Origin: Budorcas taxicolor
Taxonomy: Eukaryota > Chordata > Mammalia > Artiodactyla > Bovidae
Assembly (NCBI RefSeq): GCF_023091745.1
Contig: NC_068910.1
Span: 9,150,272 to 9,214,271, forward strand
Length of the DNA: 64,000 nucleotides
Reading direction: 5' to 3'
The translations under genes and the position numbers were made by a program. Of this stretch, positions 45,501 to 57,500 are shown piece after piece. The notes under the pieces were generated by a model, which saw only the letters and a program-made list of their open reading frames with translations, was not told the origin of the DNA and did not search any database. The first letter of the stretch is position 1; every line of letters begins with the position of its first letter.

Positions 45501-48500
45501 TTGTCTCATCAGAGAGTAACACCACAAAGCAAATGTCCATCTTCTATTAAAAGTCTAAATAAAGGGCTTTCCTGGTGGCTCAGTGGTTAAGAATCTGCCT
45601 GCTGATGCAGGAGACACAGGTTGGACCCCTGATCCAGGAAGACCCCACATGCCACGGAGCAACTAGGCCCGGGCACCACAACTACTGAGCCTGTGCTCTA
45701 GGGCCCGGGAGGCACTACCGAAGCCCATGTGCCCCAGGGCCCGCGCTCCACAACAGAAGTCACTGCAGTGAGGATCCCACGCCCACAGCTAGAGGACAGC
45801 CCGTTTCCCACCACTAGAGAAAAGCCCGAGCATCGGCGAAGACCAGGCACAGCCATAAATAAATAAAATTCATTTTTTTTAAGTCTAAATAAAATAAAAC
45901 TCCCTGTGTGGCTGGGGGGACTCCTACCCTCCCTCCTGTATGATCCAGCCACATCACCCTCCTTTCAGCTTTTTCTGTTTGGCTGTGCCATGTAGCATGT
46001 GGGATCTTAGTTCCTCGACGAGGGATTGAACCTGTGCCTCCTGCAGTGGACGCACAGTCTTTACCACAAGGCCACCGGGAAGTCCTCCTGTTAGCTTCTG
46101 GAAGCACTGTCTGCTCCGTCTTCCCTCAGGGCCTTCATACAGGCAGTTCTTCCTACAAAACCACCCCACCGGCTCTTTTCCTCCCATCCCTATACAATTC
46201 ATTCTTGGTCACTTTTCAGTTCTCAGATCACAACTTCACTGCCTGTAGGACACCGCCCCTGATCATGCAGAAAACGTCAGACTCCTTGATAAATGCTCTT
46301 ACAGAATCAATTGCCTGGCTACTTCAGTTTATCAACACACACTCCTTTGGATTGTGTGAACACTGGATTACCGTGCATCTTGCCTCCAGCCTATGGATTC
46401 ACAGAGGCACAGACTGCAACCAGCCCTGAACCATCACTGTCTCCAATGCCTGGCCAAGACAGCGGGTGCTCAGGAAGTATCTGACAAGTGAATCAAGTCA
46501 CTCAGGGATCCCAGGTGGGACAGCAAGGCCTGATGCCCCGAGGAACAGCAATATATGAGGGGTGACTACACAGTGGGGCAGGGATCCATGGCCCCAACAA
46601 AGCCACCATACGAACAGAATCACACCTCCGAAGGCTGAGGCTAACTACCCCCCAGAGGTCAAGGAGCCCAAAGGTCAAGTTCAGAAGGCGAGAGTCGGCC
46701 TAGGAAGGAAGAGACAAAAGGCCAGGGGAGCAAGAGCCCAGGCAAGGAGCTTGCAGCAGGGCTGAACGGGAAGGTCTCTAGGAGCCCAAAGACCCCCACT
46801 GTCCCAGCAGTGAAAGGGCCATCTCGAGCTGGACACCAGCATTCCCACCACCACACTGGCCAGGCAGCATGTGGCCGTGACCCAGTGGGTATAAGAACTG
46901 AGGGAAGGGTGCTGTGAGGGCCAAGAACTAACACAGGCTGGCCATGCCCATGCCTCAGCTACCAGACCTCCCTGCCTTCCTAGTGTATTCTCACGGCAGA
47001 GCCAGCATGGAGGGTCAGCAGTGACCAGCCTGGGGCCCACAGCCAGAGCTTCCACCACTCAGGTGCTTCAAAACACACCATTCCTGCTGGATGATCCTGT
47101 GAGTGAAAGGAGCTGGGAAGGGACAATGACATCAGGACCCAAAAGGACCGTGATGGGGAACCAAGAAAGCTCAGGGGTCGGGGGGGACTACATGGACCAG
47201 CCACTGAGCATCAGCAGGGCAGGACAGGAGTCACCTATTAAAGTGGCAGGAAGACCCACCGATGACATGCCCACTCTGTGGGGAGCACAGAGAGAGCCTA
47301 GGTTCTGAAGGCAGATGGAGTCCCAACTGCACTGCTGTGCTCCGGCCTGCTGCCTTGTTCTTGGGGAACCCAGGGAGTTGCCCAGAGGAAGAGCCGGGGT
47401 GGGGGCGGACCCAGAATGAAGAAGGAGGGGGCAGAGGTGGGGAGAGGGTGGGGTTGGTCCAGAACCCCTCAGCACATCGGGTCCTCCTGCTGCGGAGCAT
47501 TCGCAGAAGCTTCCAAACAGGGCTGGAGACCCCCAAGGAACCACCGTGCCAGTGGACAATCAACGGTGCCCCCGGCCGAGGAGGCGGCACACAAGTGCTC
47601 ACCCGAGAGGGTGGCCCCTGATGGGTGGTCAAGGGGGCACCCGAAGGAGACATGGCCCCTCCCAGTACCTCCTCCTGGAGCCTCAACCCTGTAAGGCAGG
47701 CGCTGGATGCCATGCTGGGGCTCCGCTCAGAAGCAGAGGAGAGGTGGGGCAGGATGGGGAGAAGGCCCAGAGAGGGGAGAAGGATCCTCCCAGCGGACAG
47801 GCAAGATGGCCCAGTGGGGAGGCTGCAGGCTCACGCACCTCGAGAAAGGCAGGGAGGGTGCCCTCGAGCTTCCCCCAGGAACCCACATCTCCTCTGCTCC
47901 CGGGGGATCTTGTTCTGCGATGTGGAATCCACGTTTCTCACACAGTGCCCAGTGCTCATTCACCAACCAGGCCACCTTACTCTTTCCTGCCCTTCTCTGA
48001 ACCCTCTCTCTCAGCACCTCCTACAGCCATTCTTCAAATGTCACTGACCCTCAACACACTCGATCCCACCCAAACCCAAGCCCTTCATGTGAACCCCATT
48101 CGTTCTCTGACCTGGATCCTCGAGCAGGGCAGAGAGCAGGGCACCCCACCCTGGCCCCTCCCTCAGCCACTTCCCACTAGCCCAGCCTCCCTCTGGCCAG
48201 ACCAGGAAACCACGCTGCCTCCCACACAGCCTGCCACACCCGCCCCACCCGTTCCTGTCGTCCTCCAGGAAGTGGTGGTCTTCATTGGGAAACGCCATTC
48301 AGACCCCAGCACTGCCCCGAGCCCTCTCTGGTGTTCCCCAGGAAGAGGCCCACACTGGCTGGATGTCAGACCGTGAGATGACATTGCACTATCCGTTATC
48401 GCAGCACCTTTACCACACCTGTGTCCCCCATCACTATGCCCCCTCACCACCACCCCTGCCACCGTTATGCCAGCCCCTCCCTGCCACTGTCCCCCTTCGC

Positions 48501-51500
48501 CACTTCACGGCCTACAATCATACATCTGCCTGTCACCCTTCTACACGCCACCATAGCACCCAGTACCATCAACCTCTCCACCATCAACACGAACACGCAG
48601 GCCTGCCCCAGTACCAGACGGCCACCATCATCATCATCACTCTATGCCCACCATCACTGTGCCATCGCCGCACACTCAGCCTTGTAGCCAACACCTCTTC
48701 CCTGCGCCACCACCTGATCACTATCACCTTTTGCCACTATCGCCCCGATCACGGTCACCCCCTTCCCATCACCTACACCTACAACCCACACCATCACCAA
48801 GGTCAATGTGAACCTCCACCCTCAGCGTTTCGGTTGTCAACCAGTCAGCCCAATCCCCAGCACAATGATGAAGAAAACTTCCCAACACAAGAATCAAAGC
48901 TCCTGGAGCTCAGACATGCGACAGCTTCTCCGGGGCCATACCCCAAGGACTCTGTGCCCCCGCAGTCCCCGCAGCCCTCTTGAGCCCCCCGTCACCTCTG
49001 CTGGGACGATGTACCGAGCCTGCAGGTTACGTACTTGGACATGGGGTCGTCGTCGTAGATGGAGGTGAACGCTTCAGTGTGGACACTGCAAAGAGGAAAT
49101 CTCACAATTAACCACCTGCACCCCACCCAGCATACCAGGAACAAACACAACCTTAGCACATGCACAGAACATGCATAAAAGCCAACCACATAATGGGCCA
49201 GAAAGGTGGGGCCCTGGTGGCCTCCAGAGGACAGATATCACACATACCAGGATTTCAGGCTACAAAGCCACACATCCTTCTAAAGCTCAGACGGGACATT
49301 CTCTCGGAGAGACCACCCAGGTGGCTCAGACAGTAAAGAATCCACCCTGTAATCCAGGAGACCTGGGTTCAATCCCTGGGTTGGGAAGATATCCCCTGGA
49401 GAAGGAAATGGCAACCCACTCCAGTATTCTTGCCTGGAGAATGCCCATGGACAGAGGAGCCTGCTTGGCTACAGTCCATGGGGTCGCAAAGACTCGGACA
49501 CAACTGAGTAACTAAACACTAACACATATGGGGCCACAAAACCAGTCTCAAGAGATCTGAGAAGACAGCTATCATACAAATTATTTTCTCCAACTACAAT
49601 GGGATGAAGTTATAAATCAGTAACAAAAGACCCACATGATAAAGTTAAAAACAAAATGCTAAAAACAAAAACTCTCATACCTTGAGGAACCAACATATTA
49701 CAATAGAAGAGCTGTAGCTTAAATAAGAAATCATAGAGAATATTGAGAAATCTGTAAAACCAGATGAAAATAAAAACACCACTGGTCAAAACTGGTGAAA
49801 CACAGCTAAAGAATTCTTAGAAGGAAATGTATAGCTTTGATAGTGATATGGTAGGAAACTAAAGAAGATAGGAAAAATGTAATAGAATAAACTCCCCAAA
49901 TAAGGAAGGAATTAATAAAGATAAGTGCAAAAATCAAAGAGAATAGTAGCCACAGAAAATAACAGAGAAGATGAACAGAACCAAAGTTGGTGGGCCTCTG
50001 GCCAGACTAATGAAGAAAAGGAGAAAAGATGCAAGACAAAAATACAGAATGAAAAGAGGTAAATAACTATAAGTACAACAGAGCTTTTTAAAAAAGTAGT
50101 AACTGGAAGTTCCCTGGAGGTCCAGTGGTTAGGACTTGGCATTTCCACTGCTGTGGCCCGAGGTTCAATCCTTAGTAGAGGAACCAAGATCCTGCAAGCT
50201 GTGTGACGCAGCATCCCATCCCCTCAAAAAATAATAGTAACTTTGACCTGAACAAACCATCTGCAAAAAAAAGCGTTTGGGAAACAAGTGAAGGCAACTG
50301 AAGACTAGTATTAAAAGCTATTAAATAAACTGCGGTAATTGTGCCAAGTGTATTCCAGATATATGATCATATTTCTTTTTAAAGGACTCACTTGGGACTT
50401 CCCTGGTGGTTCAGTGGTTAAGAATCTGCCTGGACTGAGCGACTGAACTGAACTGAACTGTCAAGAGTGTTTCAACTTACAAACTCCTCTGAACGTTCTC
50501 TAGCCTGCCTGAGCCGGTTCGTCTGGCCACATGTGATTGTTTACAGCCTCCCAACCGTGATAGGCATGAGATGCTTTAAACTTTCTAAATACAGATTCTT
50601 TTGAGAAGTTAGAAATGATTAGTATAGTGGGTTGGTTAGAAATTATACTGGTGAAGGTTTTTCATTTATTGGGCCAATATTTGCTGCTAAGTCTCCATAT
50701 TCCTTGCCCTTATACACATTAATGAATATAACTAGCATATAAGAGAAATAATTATTAACCTTTGATATTAATCATGTTAAGCCTTAGGCTAAGTAAATTC
50801 CTTTCTTGATTATAACCCCCTGCACTCTCACTCTATAGGAATGCAACTTTATCTGGTACCTTCGAAGGATGGTGCCTAGTTTAAGAAAAAATCACCCCTG
50901 GAAAAAATAAGTTTTCTGGTTGACTGACCATTATCAGAAAGGGCCATAAAATGTCAGCAGGCCTCATGGCCAGAAGATGATGTAAAACCCCTAAGACCTT
51001 TGTATACTTCTATATGAAGCACCTGATTTTGACAAGGGTCAGGTCTGCTGACCCCGTGTGACTCTGTATTCATCCCTATGTATAACAAAAAGTATGTAAG
51101 CAAACCTGAAAATAAAGAAAACGGATCAGTTTCTGGAAAAAAAAAAAAAAAAGAATCTGCCTGGCAATGCATAGGACATGGGTTCGATCCCTGGGCGGGG
51201 AACTAGGATCCCATATGCCGTGGTGGGCAACTAAGCCTGAGTACACACAGCAGCTACAGAGCCCACACACCACAACAAAAGATCATCCATGATGGAACTA
51301 CACCCAATGCTGTCAAATAAACAATTATTTTAAAAATAATAATAATAAAGGACTCACTTGTATGATGAAAAAACTAACATTTAAGGAGACATTTTCATGT
51401 CTGGGATTGGTTTTAAAAGACCCAGGAAACAAAAGTAGTGGGAGGTAGGTGGAACATTAGCAGCAGAGTATTGCTAACCAGGGGGGCAAGCAAGGAGTAT

Positions 51501-54500
51501 ATGGGGTTATTATTCTCTCTGCTTTTGTATGTATTTGAAAATTCTCAAAAAAAAAAAAAAAATGAGAAACAAACAGAAAAATTCAAGAGAATTAGGAATA
51601 ACTATATCCTAAATCTGAAGGACAAGTAAAGCTAAGGAAAAAATATTTTCAAAAAAAATCAGTGTGCAGGCTTTAGCCAGCAATAACAGAGTAAAGCATA
51701 CCAAGTTGGGATAAGCGGGGCAGGGGCGGAGCAGGAAGAGACTTCCATGGAGGTGGGCCTGGCATCTAAAGCCCCCTTTCTCCTAGGGGCACCAGCCTAT
51801 TTCAGAAGGGCAATTCCCTAGGCAAGAAGACTGGTGTGGGTTGCATTTCCTACTCCTGGGGATCTTCCTGGGCTTGCACTCTCATCTCCTGCAGGGGCAG
51901 GTAGATTCTCCTTTTTCTTTTTTGTTTGTAAAACCAAACTATTTTATTGAGGTCTAACATACTTACAGTTTAAATTCATTTAATTATTAATTCAAATTTT
52001 ATTTAAAATGCCTTTAAGATCGTTTTATATTTTAGATCATAAATCAAGATTTTTCTCTGTTTCATATAAATTCTGTATCTAGCCCAAAGTTTCACATGTT
52101 TACTCATTCTATTCTGCCTTTCTTTGGGTTTTTATTTTTTTTTTAGTTTGTTTATTTTAATTGGAGGCTAATCACTTTATAATATTGTGGTAGTTTTTGC
52201 CATACATTGACATGAATCAGTGGCAGGAAGATCCTTAACCACTGAGGTCCTGAACAGCAAGGAGAAACTCAGCAAGGAGCTCAGCTTCTACTCGTCTCAG
52301 TTTCCGCAATCAGGCCAAGATGACCGTAGAGCGCTCGTGTCCCTGGCAAAAGCAGTTATCAGTCCTTCCTGGAGGAAGTCCTGAGCTCCAAATGGCTATA
52401 ATTCATTCTGCAAATACAGTGTTTGGCACACAACTGATGATGATTTCCAGGAACACAAGAACATTAGAAAATAGGAAACAGCTGACAGCAGAAACATCCA
52501 CAGGGGCTCCAAACACTGATGTTCTCAGACTGTGACCTTTGTTCAAGGAGATCGAAGGGAAAAAGCAGCAGCAGTTTAGGAGAACTGTGAACAAAAATGA
52601 AACAAAAATTCTAGAACTAAAAAATCATGCAAAAATCCGTAACTTATTAGACAGCTCAAAATATAACCAATCAACTAGAAGACAAACCCAAACAAATATA
52701 TATCCACTAAAGCCTAGAGACACAAAACGATAGTAAATGTACATACAGAAGACAGTGAGTGAAATATGGAAGACAGCTGTAGAAAAGGTCTTCAGTTCAG
52801 TTCAGTTCAGTCGCTCAGTCGTGTCCGACTCTTTGAGACCCCATGAATTCCAACTCTTTGCGACCCCATGAATCGCAGCACGCCAGGCCTCCCTGTCTAT
52901 CACCAACTCCCAGAGTTCACTCAGAGTCACGTCCATCGAGTCGGTGATGCCATCCAGCCATCTCATCCTCTGTCGTCCCCTTCTCCTCCTGCCCCCAATC
53001 CCTCCCAGCATCAGAGTCTTTTCCAATGAGTCAGCTCTTCGCATGAGGTGGCCAAAGTACTGGAGTTTCAGCTTTAGCATCATTCCTTCCAAAGAACACC
53101 CAGGACTGATCTTCAGAATGGACTGGTTGGATCTCCTTGCGGTCCAAGGGACTCTCAAAGAAAAGGTCTTACATATGTGTAATTAAAGTCCCAGAGGAAG
53201 AAATGTGAGAATGGAGTAGAAGAAATCTTTAAAAAGAGGTATGCATGCTATTAAAATTATTTTTCTCCTAGCAAAAATGATAAAACAAAAAAAAAGATAA
53301 TGGCTGCAAATTTTCTAAAACTGGCAGAGCCAGATTTCAGAAATATCTTAAGCCCCAAGCAGCAAAAATTCAAAGAAAAACACACCTAGGTACATTACAG
53401 TAAAACGTAAAAACCAAACATGAAGAGAAAAAACTTGAAAATTAGAGAAAAGACATGCCACTGGCAAAGGAGCAATAATAAAACCATTATCTGATTTCTC
53501 AACAGAAACAACAGACGTTAGGAGACCATGGAACGAAAGCTTCAAAATGCTGAACTCTGCTGAAAGTTTATACCTTCCAACCTATTAATCCATACCAGGA
53601 AAAATATCCTTTAAGAAGGAATGTAAAACAAAGACATTTTCAAACAAACAAAAGCCAAGAAAATTTGACACCAGTCTACCTGTATGAAAGGTAGAAGGAA
53701 CATGTCTCAGATGAAGCTTAAATGTAAAGGAAGCCCTTTTGGCTCTCTGAGCAGCACCATGGCGGTTGGCAAGAACAAGCGCCTTACGAAAGGAGGCAAA
53801 AAGGGAGCCAAGAAGAAAGTGGTTGACCCATTTTCTAAAAAAGATTGGTATGATGTGAAAGCACCAGCTATGTTCAATATAAGGAATATTGGGAAAACAC
53901 TGGTCACGAGAACTCAAGGAACCAAAATTGCATCTGATGGCCTCAAAGGTCGTGTTTTTGAAGTGAGTCTTGCTGATCTGCAGAATGATGAAGTAGCATT
54001 TAGAAAATTCAAGCTAATTACTGAGGATGTTCAGGGCAAAAACTGCCTGACTAACTTTCATTGTATGGATCTTACCCGTGACAAAATGTGCTCCATGGTC
54101 AAAAAATGGCAGACCATGATTGAAGCTCACGTTAACGTCAAGACTACCGATGGTTACTTGCTTCGTCTGTTCTGTGTGGGTTTTACTAAAAAGCGCAACA
54201 ATCAGATTCGGAAGACCTCTTACGCCCAGCACCAGCAGATGCGCCAGATCCGCAAGAAGATGATGGAGATCATGACCCGAGAGGTGCAGACCAACGACTT
54301 GAAAGAGGTGGTCAATAAACTGATTCCAGATAGCATTGGAAAAGACACAGAAAAGGCTTGCCAATCTATTTATCCACTCCATGATGTCTTCGTTAGAAAA
54401 GTAAAAATGCTGAAGAAGCCCAAATTTGAATTGGGAAAACTCATGGAGCTACATGGTGAAGGTAGTAGTTCTGGAAAAGCTACTGGGGATGAAACAGGTG

Positions 54501-57500
54501 CTAAAGTTGAACGAGCTGATGGATACGAGCCACCAGTCCAAGAATCGGTTTAAAATGCAGACTCTTAATGGTGACAAATAAAAGATCTTATTTGTGGTAA
54601 AAAAAATAAATAAATAAAATAAACGTAAAGGAAGAGAAAATAAAGATACCGATAAAGGCAAAAAAGACAATTAAAATACTGTCTTTGGGAAATGCAAATC
54701 AAAACCACAATGACATATCGCCTCATACCAATCCAGACAGCTATCATCAAAAAGAACACAAATAAAAAATGCGGGCAAGGATATGGAGAAAAGGGAACTC
54801 TTTGGCCCTATTGCTGGGAATGTGAATTGGTGTAGCCACTGTGGTAAACAGTATGGAGGTTTCTCACAAAAGTAAAAATAGGGAATTCCCTGGCAGTCTA
54901 GAGGCTACGACTCTGGGCTCTCACTGCCAAGGGCTGGGGTTCTACCCCCGGTTGGGGAACTAAGATCTTGCATGCTACTCGGCATAGCCAAAACAAGCGA
55001 ACAAAAACCCTGAAAAGAGAACTAACATATGACCCAGCAATTTCACTCTTGGGTATACATCAAAAAAGAGAAAAAAAAAAACCAAAACACTAATTTAAAA
55101 AGATACACGCACCCCAATGTTCATAGCAGCATTATTTACAATTGCTAAGGTATAGAAGCAACCAGTGTCCATCCACAGACGAATGGATGAAGATGTGGTG
55201 TGTGTACACATGTGTGTGTGCACACATACATGTACACAATGGAATGTTGCTGCTGCTAAGTCGCTTCAGTCGTGTCCGACTCTGTGCGACCCCATAGACG
55301 GCAGCCCACCAGGCTCCCCCGTCCCTGGGATTCTCCAGGCAAGAACACTGGAGTGGGTTGCCATTTCCTTCTCCAGTGCATGAAAGGGAAAAGTGAAAGG
55401 GAAGTCGCTCAGTCGTGTCCGACTCTTCGCGACCCCGGGGACTGCAGCCCCCCAGGCTCCTCCGTCCATGGGATTTTCCAGGCAAGAGCACTGGAGTGGG
55501 GCGCCATCTCAGCCATAAAAGAATGAAATTTTGCCATTTACGGTACCATGGATGGACAGCATTACGGTAAATTAAATAAGTCAAAGAAAGTCAAATCCTG
55601 TAAGATATCGCTTACATGCGGAATCTAAAAGTACAACAAAGCCGAGACTACAGCAAAAGAGAAGCAGACTCACATATAGGAAGAACAGAGTAGTGCACCG
55701 GCGGGGAGGCGGGAGAGCGGCGCCACAGGGGTGGGAGCGTGGGAGTACAAACTCTTGGATGTCAGGTAGGCTCAAGGTTGTGTTGTGCGACATGGGGAAT
55801 ATAGCCAATATTTTGTAATAACTATGATGGAAAGTAACCTTTAAAACTGTATAAAATTTTGTTAGATGACCATGAAAAACATTCTATATTTCTCTAAAGA
55901 AGACATACAGATAGCCAAAAAGCACATGAAAAGATGTTCAACATCATAGAGACATGCAAAACAAAACTACAACAAGGGATCGCCTCACGCCAGTCAGAAT
56001 GGGCATCATCGAAAGGTCTAGCGACTTCCCTGGTGGTCCAGGAGTTGACTGCAGGGTTCCACGGGAGAGGGCATGGGTTCTATCCCTGGGTAGGGAAGTT
56101 CCATGTGCTGTGTAGTATGGCCGAAAACAAGATGGAATTAATAATTTGGGGGACTTTCTTGATGGTCTAGGGGTGAGGGCCCTGCATTTCCACCGCAGGG
56201 GCACAGGTTCAATCTCTGGTCAGGAAAGTAAGATCTCACATGCCCCATGGCCAAAAACATAGTCTACCAACAATAAATGTTGGAGAGGGTGTGGCGAAAA
56301 GGAAGCCCTCCTACACTGTCGATGGGAATGTAAATTGGGACAATCACTATGGAGAACAGTATGGAGGTTCCTTAAAAAACTAAAAATAGAGCTACTATGT
56401 GATCCAGCAATCCCACTCCTGGGCATATATCTGGGAAAAAACCATAATTCGAAAAAATACATGGACCCCGATGCTCACTGCAGGACTATTTATAATATCA
56501 AGGCATGGAAACAACCTGAATGAACCTTATATACAAAACAAACAGACTCACAGATTTCAAAAACAAACTTATGGTTACCAAAGGGGAAATCAGGGTGGGA
56601 AGAACAAATCGGGAACTTGAAATTAACATACACATTACTACATATAAAATAGATAACCAACAAGGACCTACTGTTCAGCACACGCAACTCTACTCAATAT
56701 TCTGTAATACCCTATATGGGTAAAGAATCTGGAAAAGAATGTATATATGTATAACTGAATCAACTTTGCTGAATATCTGCAACTAACACAACATTAGTAA
56801 ATCAACTATAATCTAAATAAAATTTAAGAAAGAAAGAAAGGGAATAAAATACTGTCTTTGGGATTTATAGTATTACAAGAGATAAAGGGAGTATCAGACA
56901 TAATAAAATGAGCACTTAAAAAAATTTTTAAAAAAATGAGCAATTCATTTTATTATAGAAACAATCCTAGATATGTATGCACCTAATAACAAAGTATTAG
57001 ACCTCATGAAGCAAATACTGATAGAACTAAAAGAATAAACATATCTGTAGTCTCTTGGTAATCAACAAAACAAGAATAACAAAAACGAATAAGGATAAAA
57101 AAGATCTAAACACTGTTATCAACAACTTGACCTAACTGACACTTACAAAGAGTACACTTAACAACTGCAGAATTATATCGGAAACACTCACCAAGGTACA
57201 GGATATGCTAAGCCATAAAATGAGTCTCGATAAATTTCAAAAGACTGAAATCTTTTTTAAAAAGTTTTCATTTATACGGCCATGTCAGGTCCTAGTTGTA
57301 GCACACTTAGTTGCTACAGGCTTAGTTGCCCCGCAACGTGGGAGATCTTAGTTCCCCAACCAGGGATCAAGGCCACACCCCCTGTATTGGAAGGCAGATT
57401 CTTAACCACTGGACCACCAGGAAGTCCCAAAAAACCGAAATCTTAAAAGAAAACAACACAATCAGATATTACTACCCAGCCAGCAAAACTACAGAAATTG

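Larger units (their letters stand above)
43281..49034. other. SHISA5 intron between exons 49035 and 43155
   Basis: No exon recognised beyond the annotated ones. It contains an AC microsatellite, four SINEs (45253-46086), L2-like text at about 46180-46500 and a CCATCA-rich low-complexity block (48410-48790). Long plus-strand open frames here (for example 47546-48376) are Pro/His/Ser-rich and look composition-driven. Confidence 0.5.
54690..55870 (+). mobile_element. L1 3' fragment interrupted by SINEs
   Basis: AAATCAAAACCACAATGACA, GGACTCTTTGGCCC-type text, ACCCAGCAATTTCACTCTTG, CAACCAGTGTCCATCCACAG and TAAAAGAATGAAATTTTGCC are consecutive L1 3' landmarks. They are split by SINEs at 54884-55002 and 55245-55510. 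Confidence 0.8.
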
